Origin: Dermatobacter hominis | Lineage (GTDB): Bacteria; Actinomycetota; Acidimicrobiia; Acidimicrobiales; Microtrichaceae | Assembly: GCF_020715685.1 (NCBI RefSeq) | Contig: NZ_CP085840.1 | Location: forward strand, 2,046,001-2,110,000 | DNA: 64,000 nt | Reading direction: 5' to 3' | Part shown: positions 1-7,947 of the stretch, in pieces | How the letters are laid out: the number at the start of each line of letters is the position of its first letter | How positions within the stretch are numbered: the stretch's first letter is position 1 | The notes under the pieces: model-generated | Told to the model about the DNA's origin: nothing | The model's input: the letters and a program-made list of their open reading frames with translations, nothing else | The model's database searches: none | Made by a program: the position numbers and the translations under genes

Positions 1-1477
1 GCTCGATGACCAGCGTGGCCGTCGCGTCCTCGTCGAGGTTGGGGTCGCCCTTGATCGCGAACGCGACCGGCACCATGTCGAGGCGCTTGTGCGACTTGGC
101 CACCACGGCGATGTCGGCCAGCGGCGCGCCGGCGGCGCGGATGGCGTCCTCGACCTCGCGGGCCGACACGTTCTCGCCCCCGACCTTGAGGGCGTCCTTG
201 TCGCGGTCGCAGTACCGGATGTTGCCGTCCTCGAGCAGCATCACGATGTCGCCGGTCCGGGCCCAGCCGTCGGACGTGAAGAACTTCTCGTTCGCCTCGT
301 CGTTGTGGAAGTACTCCTTGCAGACCGTGACGCCCCGGATGCCGCGGATCCACAGCTCGCCCATCTCGCCGACGGCGGCGAGCGCTCCGTCCTCCTTGAC
401 GATGAGCATCTCGTAGCCGGGCGACACCTTGCCCATGGCCAGCTCGGGGTAGTTCTCCCACGGGTTCGAGTGGATGCAGTGGGTGACGAGCTCGGTCATG
501 CCGTACGCGGCGACGACCTTCATGCCCATCATCTGCTCGAGCACCGGCATGATCAGCCCGAACACGCCGACCTTGACGGTGTGGTCCTCGGGAATGCCCT
601 GCTCGAACGCCGTCTGGATGACGAACGGCAGCAGCGAGATGTGCGTGACCGAGTACTTCTCGATGACCGGCCAGAACTTGCTCGCCGAGAACTTCGGCTG
701 CAGCACGACCGTGCCGCCGACGCCGAGGATCGACCAGATCGCCCAGCTCTGCGTGTTGACGTGGAAGAACGGCAGCGACGCGAGGTAGACGTCATCGGCC
801 TCGAGCTGGATGTTCGTCGGGTTGACCTTGGCCGCCCACAGCGCGTTGGCGTGGGTGTGCACGACCGCCTTGGGCTTCGACGTGGTGCCCGACGTGAAGA
901 GGATGCCGGCCGGCAGCAGCGGGTCCGCGTCGCGGACCGGCGAGTCGGCGGCGTCGCCGTGCAGGTCGGCCCAGCCGTCGCGGCCGTGCGCCAACTCCTC
1001 GTCCTCGGCGGGCACGCCCGAGTTGTCGTCGGTGACGACGATCCAGCCGAGGTCCGGACCGGCCTCGGCCACCAGCGAGGCGTACTTCGGCTGGGTGATC
1101 GCGCCGACGCAGCTCGTGTGGGTGATGAAGTAGTTGACCTCGGCGGCGACGCTGCGGGTGTTCGTCGTCACGGCCACCGCGCCGACGCGGGCGCAGGCGT
1201 ACCAGCCGATGACGCCCTCGGGGCAGTTCTCGGCGTGGATCAGCACCATGTCGCCGACGCCGACGCCCCGGGCGGCCAGCCCGGCCGCGACCTGCTTGGT
1301 CTCCTCGGCGAACTCGGCGTAGGTCCAGCTCCGCGAGGGGCCGTCCTTGGGCTCCCAGATCAGGAACACCTTGTCGGGCTGGTGCTCCGCCCAGTGGTCG
1401 ACGAGCCAGGGGACGTCCTGGCCCTGGAACTGGAACGCCGCAGCCGCGACGGGATCGATGGTCGGTGCGTCGGCCAT
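1..1477 (-). CDS. Acyl-CoA synthetase (AMP-forming), C-terminus cut by window edge
   Basis: Adenylate-forming ligase that should activate a carboxylic acid to its CoA thioester through an acyl-AMP. The visible 492 codons hold the N-terminal domain, the AMP-binding P-loop FTSGTTSKPKA near residue 200, an AYGMTE motif, and the TGD and RDKD elements of the C-terminal hinge; the last residues lie beyond the left edge. The ATG start (MADAPTID) has an AGGGGGA-type ribosome site upstream. A CTGACG-type palindrome lies 77 nt before the start, linking it to five other catabolic promoters in the window. Substrate not predictable from sequence. Confidence 0.9.
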   Translation of the reverse strand, partial: MADAPTIDPVAAAAFQFQGQDVPWLVDHWAEHQPDKVFLIWEPKDGPSRSWTYAEFAEETKQVAAGLAARGVGVGDMVLIHAENCPEGVIGWYACARVGAVAVTTNTRSVAAEVNYFITHTSCVGAITQPKYASLVAEAGPDLGWIVVTDDNSGVPAEDEELAHGRDGWADLHGDAADSPVRDADPLLPAGILFTSGTTSKPKAVVHTHANALWAAKVNPTNIQLEADDVYLASLPFFHVNTQSWAIWSILGVGGTVVLQPKFSASKFWPVIEKYSVTHISLLPFVIQTAFEQGIPEDHTVKVGVFGLIMPVLEQMMGMKVVAAYGMTELVTHCIHSNPWENYPELAMGKVSPGYEMLIVKEDGALAAVGEMGELWIRGIRGVTVCKEYFHNDEANEKFFTSDGWARTGDIVMLLEDGNIRYCDRDKDALKVGGENVSAREVEDAIRAAGAPLADIAVVAKSHKRLDMVPVAFAIKGDPNLDEDATATLVIE

Positions 1478-1554
1478 GTGGATGGGTCCCCCTGGTGGTC
1501 CCGAGCCGCGGTCGGGGCGCCCCCGGCCACGTCTCGCTGAGCGGTCGATCGGAC

Positions 1555-1569
1555 CTGACGATATGTCAG
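1555..1569. promoter_or_regulatory. CTGAC/GTCAG palindromic operator
   Basis: CTGACGATATGTCAG, arms CTGAC/GTCAG around a 5-nt core. It is one of six related sites in the window with consensus CTGACG-N3-CGTCAG and lies in the promoter of the acyl-CoA ligase to its left. Size and symmetry fit a TetR-family dimer site; the binding protein is inferred, not shown. Confidence 0.6.
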
Positions 1570-1597
1570 ATCCGGGGCAGCTGCCGCAGCGGGCGGC

Positions 1598-2467
1598 TCA
1601 GGCCGGCGGCCCGAACCGCTCGCCGAACCGGGCCGGGGTCCAGCCCGTCACGGTCCGGAAGTCGCGCACGAGGTGGGCCTCGTCCGCGTACCCGAGCTCG
1701 GCGGCGAGCGACGCCAGCGTCTCGCCCTCCTCGCGCTCGCGGAGCCGCAGCGACAGGTCCTGCAGGCGCCGTCGCTGGATCAGCCACTTCGGTGTGAGGC
1801 CGAGCCGCCGTCGCAGGAGTCGCTGCAGGCTCCGCTCCGAGCACGCCGCGGCCTCGGCCAGCTGCGACACCCGCACCAGCTGGTCGTCGCGCTCGACCCG
1901 CGCCACCAGCTCGTTCACCAGCCGGCCCTCGTCGTCGACCGGTAGGTGCTCGCGCAGGAAGGTCGACACCGCCCCGGTCGCCCGCGCGTGCACCTCCGGC
2001 TCGGCCCAGCCGGCGGGCCCGTCGGCGTCCATCGCCGACCGCACCGTCGCCGCCAGGGTCGCGCCGCGCTCGCCCAGCAGGTCGGCGAGCTCGACGTGGG
2101 CATCGGTCAGCTCGCTCATCGTCCGTCCGGCCACGAGCGAGCCCGCGGCCGGCTGCAGCAGCGACCCGACGGCCCAGCCGTCGCCCTGGAGCTCGGTCGA
2201 CGACATCCCGGTCACGACCCCGTAGAAGCGCGCGTACTCCTGCGTGATCACGATCAGCGCGCACGGGTACTGCAGGACGCGCTGCTCGGAGCGCTGCCCG
2301 GCCGGCACCGACCAGACCGGCACCCAGTACCACTGCAGGAGATCCGCGAGGTCGTCCGGGGCCGCGTAGCGCGACATCGTGTGGCTGACGTCCGCCGGGT
2401 CGGCCAGGTGCGCCTTGCGCAGCCGCTCCGGCCGGAGCACCCGGTCGTCACCCATCGGCTTCACCAC
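1598..2467 (-). CDS. AraC-family transcriptional regulator
   Basis: DNA-binding regulator with a C-terminal AraC/XylS domain: two helix-turn-helix units over about residues 185-285, including CSERSLQRLLRRRLGLTPKW and the second-unit signature LGYADEAHLVRDF. The N-terminal 150 residues resemble the DUF6597-type sensing domain found in actinobacterial AraC proteins. About 289 aa, normal for the family. The start is a GTG; an in-frame ATG at 2455 (MGDDRVL) is equally possible and neither has a clear ribosome site. It faces the gene at 2553 across a short intergenic region with a hairpin, so it may control that gene. Confidence 0.88.
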   Translation of the reverse strand: MVKPMGDDRVLRPERLRKAHLADPADVSHTMSRYAAPDDLADLLQWYWVPVWSVPAGQRSEQRVLQYPCALIVITQEYARFYGVVTGMSSTELQGDGWAVGSLLQPAAGSLVAGRTMSELTDAHVELADLLGERGATLAATVRSAMDADGPAGWAEPEVHARATGAVSTFLREHLPVDDEGRLVNELVARVERDDQLVRVSQLAEAAACSERSLQRLLRRRLGLTPKWLIQRRRLQDLSLRLREREEGETLASLAAELGYADEAHLVRDFRTVTGWTPARFGERFGPPA

Positions 2468-2473
2468 CGGGCG

Positions 2474-2496
2474 GTGCGAGCCGCGACGGCTCGCAC
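2474..2496. other. Inverted repeat between divergent genes
   Basis: GTGCGAGCC and GGCTCGCAC form perfect 9-bp arms around a 5-nt loop, between the AraC gene and the divergent gene at 2553. It could be an operator or a transcript hairpin; there is no T-run. Confidence 0.4.
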
Positions 2497-2552
2497 GGGC
2501 ATCTGTCGGGTTCCATCAAGGCCCATGCTGGCAAGGGCCGTACGGTCCTGCC

Positions 2553-2606
2553 ATGACGAACGACGCCGCCATGACGAACGACGCTGCCATGACCACCGAG
2601 GCCGCC
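2553..2606 (+). repeat. Three 18-nt tandem repeats, each beginning with ATG
   Basis: Copies at 2553-2570, 2571-2588 and 2589-2606. The first two differ by one base; the third is more diverged. Each gives an in-frame start codon for the same protein, so copy number changes only the N-terminal tail. Confidence 0.85.
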
Positions 2607-3173
2607 TCCCCCGAGATCGTGGCGGACCGGCACGCGGCCGCCGACGAGCAGCTCCGCGACGTGATGGCCGGCGCCGACGACCCGGCTGCCTGGGACCGGC
2701 CCTCGCCGTGCGAGGGGTGGACCGCCCGCGACGTGGTCGGCCACCTGATCGACACCGAGCGCAGCTTCCTGGCCGAGCGGGCCGGGTTGGAGCCCGACCA
2801 TCGCGTCGACGAGGAGCTGCTGGCCGACCCTGCGGCGGCGTGGCGCCGCCACGTCGACTCGGTGCGGCGGGTCGTCGCCGACGCCGACCGGATGGCACAG
2901 CCCTTCGACGGCCACTTCGGCCCGACGACGGTCGGCGACACCTTCCTCCGGTTCTACGTCTTCGACATGGTCGTGCACCGCTGGGACCTCGCCACCGCGC
3001 TCGGCGTGACGGCGTCGCTTAGCGACGCCGAGCTCGACCTGATCGAGACCAGCGCCGCCGGGTGGGGCGACACGCTCTACATGGAGGGCGTGTGCCGGGC
3101 CGGGGTGGAGGCGGGCCCCGACGCCGACCGCGAGGCCCGGGTGCTCGCGATGCTCGGGCGCACCGCCGCCTGA
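2553..3173 (+). CDS. TIGR03086/maleylpyruvate isomerase N-domain (DinB-like) protein
   Basis: Four-helix DinB/MDMPI-fold protein of about 206 aa. The region SPCEGWTARDVVGHL carries the usual W-x-x-x-D-x-x-x-H pattern (metal-binding His), and FYVFDMVVHRWDLA matches the second His-bearing helix. In characterised relatives this fold binds a divalent metal and uses mycothiol; the substrate here is unknown. A TACGGT box 6 nt before the first ATG supports this start and a leaderless message. The first 18 codons are three tandem copies of a six-codon unit (MTNDAA, MTNDAA, MTTEAA), each starting with ATG, so initiation could also occur at 2571 or 2589. Confidence 0.85.
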   Translation: MTNDAAMTNDAAMTTEAASPEIVADRHAAADEQLRDVMAGADDPAAWDRPSPCEGWTARDVVGHLIDTERSFLAERAGLEPDHRVDEELLADPAAAWRRHVDSVRRVVADADRMAQPFDGHFGPTTVGDTFLRFYVFDMVVHRWDLATALGVTASLSDAELDLIETSAAGWGDTLYMEGVCRAGVEAGPDADREARVLAMLGRTAA

Positions 3174-3189
3174 GCCCGGGTCGTGGGGC

Positions 3190-5223
3190 TCAGGCCGGTG
3201 GCACGGCCGCGGCGATGTCGCCGAGCACCTCGGGGTTGGCCAGCGCGGTCGTGTTGCGCACGGGTCGGCCGTTGACGGTGTCGGCCACGGCGAGCTCGGC
3301 GAGCTTCCCCGAGCGCGTCCGCGGCAGGTCCTCGACCTGCACGATGACGGCCGGGACGTGCCGGGGCGTGCACCCGCGGCGGACCTGCGAGCGGATCTCG
3401 GCCTGCAGCTCGTCGGTGAGGTCGGTCCCCGCCGACAGCCGGACGAGCAGCACGATCCGCACGTCGTCGCCGGCCTGCTGGCCGAACACGAGCGCCTCCT
3501 CGATCCCGTCGACGCGCTCGACCTGGCGGTAGATCTCGGCGGTGCCGATGCGGACCCCGCCCGGGTTGAGCGTGGTGTCGGACCGCCCGTGGATGACCAT
3601 GCCGCCGTGCGGCGTCCACGTGGCGAAGTCGCCGTGGGCCCACACCGCGCGACCGTCGGCCGAGCGGAACCGCTCGAAGTAGGCGGCCCGGTACCGGGGA
3701 CCGACCTCGCCGAGCGGACCGTCGCCCCAGAACCCGAGCGGCATCGACGGGAAGGCGTTCGTGCACACGAGCTCGCCGCGCTCGCCGACGTCGGCGGGCG
3801 TGCCGTCGTCGGGCCCGCCGTCGGCGCGCCACACGTCGACCGCCATCCCGAGCGCCGGCCCCTGGAGCTCGCCGGCGTAGACCGGCCGCGTGGGGTCGCC
3901 GCCGACGAAGCAGCCGCAGAGGTCGGTCCCGCCCGAGATCGACGCGAGGTGCAGGCCGTCGGGACCCACGCCCGGCGCCACCGCCTCCATGACCCAGTCG
4001 AACCCCTCGGGCGACAGCGGCGACCCGGTCGACGCCAGCGTGCGCAGCTGCGAGAGGTCGGCGGCGTCGGCCGGCCGGTAGCCCGAGGACCGCACGGCGT
4101 CGAGGTACTTGGCCGACACGCCGAGCAGGTCGAGGCCCTCCTCCGCGGCCAGGTCCCAGAGGCGCGACGGGCCGGGGTGGGCCGGGTTCCCGTCGTAGAG
4201 GACGATCGAGGCGCCGGACGCCGGGATCGACGCCAGCCAGTTCCACATCATCCAGCCGGTCGTCGTGAACCAGCAGACCCGGTCGCCGGCCCGGACGTCG
4301 AGGTGCAGCTGCTGCTCCTTGACGTGGGTGGCGAGCACGCCGCCGGCGCGGTGCACGATGCACTTCGGCACGCCGGTCGTCCCGGAGCTGTAGAGCACGT
4401 ACCACGGGTGGTCGAACGGGAGCGGCACGTAGTCGGGCGGCTCCCCGTCGTGCGGCGCCAGCCAGTCGGCCCACGTGACCGGGTCGCCCGGCAGCACCGA
4501 GAGGTCGGGCTCGTCCGCGAGGAAGGGCAGCACGACGACCCGTCGGACCGTGGGCAGCCCGTCGACGACCGCGGCGAGCTGGTCGCGCCGGTCGAACGCC
4601 CGCCCGCCGTAGGTGTAGCCGTCGGCCGCCACGAGCACGGTCGGCTCGATCTGCGCGAACCGGTCGAGCACGCCGTCGGCGCCGAAGTCCGGTGAGGTCG
4701 AGGAGAACACGGCCCCGACCGCCGCGGCCCCGAGCATCAGCAGGTACGTCTCGGCGGTGTTCGGCATCCAGGCCGCGACGCGGTCCCCGGGGCCCACGCC
4801 CGCGGCCCTGAGCGCGGCCGCCACCCGACCGACCTCGGCCGTGGCCATGGCCCGGGTCAGCTCGCGCCGTCGGCCCCGCTCGTCGAGCGAGACGAGCAGC
4901 GTGGACGACGGCTCGGCGCCGCCGAGGATCTGCTCGGCCACGTTGAGCCGGACCTCGGGGAACCAGCGGGTCGTCGCCGGGTGGTCCGAGGGGTCGAGGA
5001 CGGGGCCGTGGAGGTCGACGCCCGGCAGCGCCTCGGCGACCAGCAGGTGCCAGAACGCCTCCGGGTGCTCGACCGACCAGCGGTGCAGTGCCGCGCTGTC
5101 GGGCAGCGGTCGCCCGGCGAGGTCCGCGGCGGTGGTCCGGAACGCGTGGAGGCGGGAGGCGCGCACCCGGGCCGGCGGCGGCACCCAGAGCGGCTCGGTC
5201 GCGAACTGCGGGGCGTCGGACAT
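3190..5223 (-). CDS. Acetoacetate-CoA ligase (acetoacetyl-CoA synthetase)
   Basis: Acs-type AMP-forming ligase of about 677 aa, the usual size for acetoacetyl-CoA synthetase, converting acetoacetate, ATP and CoA to acetoacetyl-CoA. Visible features: N-terminal Acs cap (HRWSVEHPEAFW), P-loop YSSGTTGVPKCIVH near residue 275, TTTGWMMWNWLAS, the ISGGTD motif, and a C-terminal LPRTRSGK with the catalytic lysine. The ATG at MSDAPQF is preferred over the upstream extension. It converges with the DinB-like gene with only a 16-nt gap. In this lipid-catabolic setting it would salvage acetoacetate or ketone units. Confidence 0.92.
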   Translation of the reverse strand: MSDAPQFATEPLWVPPPARVRASRLHAFRTTAADLAGRPLPDSAALHRWSVEHPEAFWHLLVAEALPGVDLHGPVLDPSDHPATTRWFPEVRLNVAEQILGGAEPSSTLLVSLDERGRRRELTRAMATAEVGRVAAALRAAGVGPGDRVAAWMPNTAETYLLMLGAAAVGAVFSSTSPDFGADGVLDRFAQIEPTVLVAADGYTYGGRAFDRRDQLAAVVDGLPTVRRVVVLPFLADEPDLSVLPGDPVTWADWLAPHDGEPPDYVPLPFDHPWYVLYSSGTTGVPKCIVHRAGGVLATHVKEQQLHLDVRAGDRVCWFTTTGWMMWNWLASIPASGASIVLYDGNPAHPGPSRLWDLAAEEGLDLLGVSAKYLDAVRSSGYRPADAADLSQLRTLASTGSPLSPEGFDWVMEAVAPGVGPDGLHLASISGGTDLCGCFVGGDPTRPVYAGELQGPALGMAVDVWRADGGPDDGTPADVGERGELVCTNAFPSMPLGFWGDGPLGEVGPRYRAAYFERFRSADGRAVWAHGDFATWTPHGGMVIHGRSDTTLNPGGVRIGTAEIYRQVERVDGIEEALVFGQQAGDDVRIVLLVRLSAGTDLTDELQAEIRSQVRRGCTPRHVPAVIVQVEDLPRTRSGKLAELAVADTVNGRPVRNTTALANPEVLGDIAAAVPPA

Positions 5224-5248
5224 GGGGCCACGGCCTACCACAGCGCCG

Positions 5249-6229
5249 TCAGGCGACGACCCGGCCACCGCCCACGACGAACCGGTCGAGGCCGGGCATC
5301 GCCAGCACGCCGTCCGTCGTGACGACCAGGCCCGTCGCGCCCGCCCCCTCGAGGACCGCCGCGGCCTGCTCGGGGCCGTCTGGTCCGCCCGCCGCCAGGA
5401 ACACGGCGGTGGCGAGCGCCTCGGCCACCCAGCCCTCGGCGGCCACGACCGTCGCCGTGAGCACGTCGGTGGCGGCGGGCCGCCCGGTGCTGGGGTCGAT
5501 GAGGTGGTGGGCCTCGGACCCGTCCGGACGGCGCCACCGGCGGCGGCACCGGCTCGACGTGGCGACGGCGCCGTCGGCGATCGACAGGCGGCAGATCGGC
5601 GCGGCCAGGGGCGCGGTGGGGTCCTCGACGTCGACCAGCCAGTCCCCTTCCACGCGCCCGCCGAGCCGGAGGTCGCCGCCGACGTTCACGCACGCCCTCG
5701 GGGCGCCCGAGGCGAGGAGCTCCTCGACGACCACGTCGGCGGCGAACCCCTTCGCGATCCCGCCCGGATCGATGCCGTTGCCCCGCCGAACACGGAGTCG
5801 GCGACCCGGTCGATCGAGCTCCACCGCCGCGCCGGCGGCAGCGCACCCGGCAGCAGCGCACGCGGCCTCGGCGGGCGCGCCGAGCGGCGAGGGGCCGTCC
5901 GCCGGCCCGTCGGGGCCGAAGGTCCCGCGGTAGCCGGCGGCCACGACGTCGCCCAGGCGGGTCGGGTCGAACCGGCCGCCGGTGGCGCGCTGCGCCCGCA
6001 GCGACCGGTCCACGAGCTCCACGGTCTCGGGCGACACCGGCACCCACTCCCCCGGTGAGCGGTTCGCGACGCTCAGCTCGCTGTCGGGCAGGAACCGGCT
6101 CCACGTCAGCTCCAACCGGTCGAGCCGGGCGCGGGCCATGGCCAGGAGCGCCGCTGCGTCGGCGCCGGCGACGGCGACGTGGGCGTCCGAGCCCATCACC
6201 CGGAACCGCTCCTCGGCGACGGCTCCCAC
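5249..6229 (-). CDS. apbE: FAD:protein FMN transferase (ApbE family)
   Basis: ApbE-type flavin transferase, about 326 aa. It should move FMN from FAD onto a Thr/Ser of a target protein, normally outside the membrane. Motifs seen: RVMGSDAHV at the N-terminus, the substrate-loop pattern GIDPGGIAKGFAADVV, CVNVGGDLRLGG, and HHLIDPSTGRPA with the metal-site Asp. The GTG start lies 3 nt after the stop of the upstream small membrane protein, so translation is probably coupled. No signal peptide or lipobox is visible with this start, unlike most Gram-negative ApbE; either the upstream membrane protein substitutes or the flavin transfer is cytoplasmic. Confidence 0.9.
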   Translation of the reverse strand: MGAVAEERFRVMGSDAHVAVAGADAAALLAMARARLDRLELTWSRFLPDSELSVANRSPGEWVPVSPETVELVDRSLRAQRATGGRFDPTRLGDVVAAGYRGTFGPDGPADGPSPLGAPAEAACAAAGCAAAGAAVELDRPGRRLRVRRGNGIDPGGIAKGFAADVVVEELLASGAPRACVNVGGDLRLGGRVEGDWLVDVEDPTAPLAAPICRLSIADGAVATSSRCRRRWRRPDGSEAHHLIDPSTGRPAATDVLTATVVAAEGWVAEALATAVFLAAGGPDGPEQAAAVLEGAGATGLVVTTDGVLAMPGLDRFVVGGGRVVA

Positions 6230-6231
6230 GA

Positions 6232-6651
6232 TCAGCTGCCGTGCGTCGAGGTCGAGCCGCCGGCCGCCCCCGTCGAGCCACCGGACCACGAGCCGGCCGA
6301 GCCGCCGGCGGTCGCTCCCGACCCGCCCCACGTGTCGGTCGACGACGAACCGGACGACGAGCCGTCGTCCGTGGACGGTTGGGTGGTGGTCGTGTCGTCC
6401 TCGCCCGTGGTCGTCGCGCTGGTCGTCGTGGCGCCACGGGTCATCCCGGCGAACCACCCGACCATGCCCCCGAGCGCGCCCACTGCGAGGGCGGCGGCGG
6501 CGATTCGGCCGCGTGGCGCCGCGTGGCGGCGGCGTCGTCGCGCCACCGTCGGCGCCCGGCCCGACGGCTGGTGTCGCGGGGTCTGGCGGGACGGGCCCGG
6601 GACCGGGTGCGGAGGGGGCTGCTGCGGCTGCGACGGGAGCTGATCGGACAT
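6232..6651 (-). CDS. Small Pro-rich single-pass membrane protein upstream of apbE
   Basis: About 139 aa with a clear three-part layout: a Gln/Pro- and Arg-rich N-terminus (residues 1-48), one hydrophobic segment (IAAAALAVGALGGMVGWFAG, about 50-69), then a Thr/Ser/Gly low-complexity tail ending in HGS. Basic residues before the segment predict an inside N-terminus and an exported tail. It is followed at once by apbE. The tail contains STGAAGGST, which loosely resembles FMN-acceptor motifs, but no FMN-binding domain is present. Function unknown; it may anchor, sense or accept flavin. Confidence 0.65.
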   Translation of the reverse strand: MSDQLPSQPQQPPPHPVPGPSRQTPRHQPSGRAPTVARRRRRHAAPRGRIAAAALAVGALGGMVGWFAGMTRGATTTSATTTGEDDTTTTQPSTDDGSSSGSSSTDTWGGSGATAGGSAGSWSGGSTGAAGGSTSTHGS

Positions 6652-6726
6652 GGGTCCACCCTCCCCTCCGTCGGTTGGAGGCCGGTGAGGGCGACCCGTG
6701 CGCCACCTGGGAGCCTGGGCGTCGCC

Positions 6727-7224
6727 TCAGGTCCGGTCGACGACGCCGCCGGCCGGGTGGCGCAGCGTGTCGAGGGCCCGCTCGAGCGCAGGCAGGTCCG
6801 CCGGGTCGATCCTCGACCCGAGGTGCTCGTCGAGCGCCACCAGGTGGTGCTCCATCGCCCGTGCGAGGACCTCGCGCCCGGCGTCGGTGAGGACGAGGTG
6901 CACGCGCCGGCGGTCCGTGGGGCAGGCGCGACGCTCGACCAGCCCGTCCTCGGCCAGCCGGTCGGCGAGCCTCGTGACGCCGCCCGTGCTGAGCGCGACC
7001 TCGCCGGCGAGCTCGCTCATCGTGAGACGGCCCTCGGGAGAGCGCGAGATCCGCAGGAGGACCTCGAAGGTCTGCAGGGTGATGCCGTCGGTCCGCTGGA
7101 GCTCGGCGTCGAGCGCCCGGGTCACCTGCTGGTGGGCCTCGAGCAGCAGCCCGAACGTCCGGATGCGCGGGTCGTCGCTGCCGCACACCGGCGAAGGCGC
7201 AGTGATCAGGGGCTCGGACGACAT
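6727..7224 (-). CDS. MarR-family transcriptional regulator
   Basis: Winged-helix repressor of 165 aa. The recognition region is LTMSELAGEVALSTGGVTRLADRLAEDGLVERR, with the wing at ACPTDRRRVHLVLT. It is divergent from yceI and shares its promoter region, which holds an inverted repeat, so it very probably controls yceI and itself. A TACACT box at 7231-7236 lies 6 nt before the ATG, predicting a leaderless transcript. The ligand is unknown. Confidence 0.92.
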   Translation of the reverse strand: MSSEPLITAPSPVCGSDDPRIRTFGLLLEAHQQVTRALDAELQRTDGITLQTFEVLLRISRSPEGRLTMSELAGEVALSTGGVTRLADRLAEDGLVERRACPTDRRRVHLVLTDAGREVLARAMEHHLVALDEHLGSRIDPADLPALERALDTLRHPAGGVVDRT

Positions 7225-7230
7225 GAGCGC

Positions 7231-7292
7231 AGTGTACCCGCGTTGTCATTGCGAACGCAGTAGTTGACAACGCAACAATCACCGAGTAAGTT
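7231..7292. promoter_or_regulatory. Divergent marR/yceI promoters with MarR-type operator
   Basis: GCGTTGTCA (7240-7248) and TGACAACGC (7265-7273) form perfect 9-bp arms. For yceI, TTGACA (7264-7269) and TAAGTT (7287-7292) are separated by 17 nt and make a good -35/-10 pair overlapping the right arm. For marR, TACACT on the minus strand (7231-7236) lies next to the left arm. A dimeric repressor bound here would block both directions. Confidence 0.7.
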
Positions 7293-7337
7293 GTTGACAC
7301 GACATCGAACCCCCGCACACACGAAGAAGGAACCCCC

Positions 7338-7880
7338 ATGAGCGATCTCCCCGCACCCGGCACCTACGACATCGACGCCAGCCACACCCACGTCGGCTTC
7401 GCCGTGAAGCACTTCGGCCTCTCGAAGGTCCGTGGTGAGTTCCAGAAGGTCGACGGCAAGGTCACGATCGGCGAGCAGGCCACCGACAGCAAGGTCGACG
7501 TCACCATCGCCGCCGACTCGTTCAACAGCCGTGACGAGGGCCGTGACGCCCACATCCGCAGCGCGGACTTCCTGGACGTCGACCAGTTCCCCACCCTGTC
7601 CTTCGTCTCGACCGGCATCCGCCAGGACGGCGAGGACTGGGTCGTCACCGGCGACCTCACCATCCACGGCGTGACCCGCCCGGTCGAGCTGGAGACCGAG
7701 TTCGAGGGCGCCCTCGACGACCCGTTCGGCATGGAGCGGATCGCCTTCTCGGCCCAGACCGAGATCGACCGCACCGACTTCGGCCTCACGTGGAACCAGG
7801 CCCTCGAGACCGGCAACCTCGTCGTCGGCAAGAAGGTCCGGGTCAACCTCGAGGTCGAGGCCGTCCGCCCCAAGGCCTGA
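7338..7880 (+). CDS. YceI-family lipid-binding protein
   Basis: YceI-like lipocalin-fold protein, 180 aa, a size typical of the cytoplasmic form. It begins PAPGTYDIDASHTHVGFAVKHFG, the conserved first strand, and contains SFNSRDEGRDAHIRSADFLD and LTIHGVTRPVELE, all family hallmarks. Relatives bind isoprenoid or amphipathic lipids in a beta-barrel; the ligand here is unknown. There is no signal peptide. An AGAAGGA ribosome site precedes the ATG. Regulation by the divergent MarR protein is likely. The last codons and the stop belong to a 27-nt tandem repeat. Confidence 0.93.
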   Translation: MSDLPAPGTYDIDASHTHVGFAVKHFGLSKVRGEFQKVDGKVTIGEQATDSKVDVTIAADSFNSRDEGRDAHIRSADFLDVDQFPTLSFVSTGIRQDGEDWVVTGDLTIHGVTRPVELETEFEGALDDPFGMERIAFSAQTEIDRTDFGLTWNQALETGNLVVGKKVRVNLEVEAVRPKA

Positions 7881-7936
7881 GCGGCCAGGAGCGGAAGAAA
7901 GGCCTGAGCGGCCAGGAGCGGAAGAAAGGCCTGAGC
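7872..7936 (+). repeat. 27-nt tandem repeat spanning the yceI stop codon
   Basis: Two identical 27-nt copies (7872-7898 and 7899-7925) and an 11-nt third copy (7926-7936). The unit starts with the last two sense codons and stop of yceI (AAGGCCTGA). Since 27 is a multiple of 3, every copy repeats the stop in the same frame, giving serial stops. This looks like a recent slippage duplication. Confidence 0.9.
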
Positions 7937-7947
7937 CGACGAACAGC

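Noticed and set aside
89-1540. Long plus-strand frames such as 89-1540 and 3358-4695
   Set aside because: Antisense shadows of acyl-CoA ligase genes on the minus strand; composition is Arg/Asp/Val-rich without recognisable motifs.
6232-6651. FMN-acceptor motif in the small protein before apbE
   Set aside because: STGAAGGST only loosely resembles the acceptor sequence and no FMN-binding domain surrounds it; kept as a question, not a feature.
7872-7936. Possible CRISPR-like repeats
   Set aside because: Units are directly adjacent, with no spacers, and one overlaps a coding end; it is a tandem duplication.
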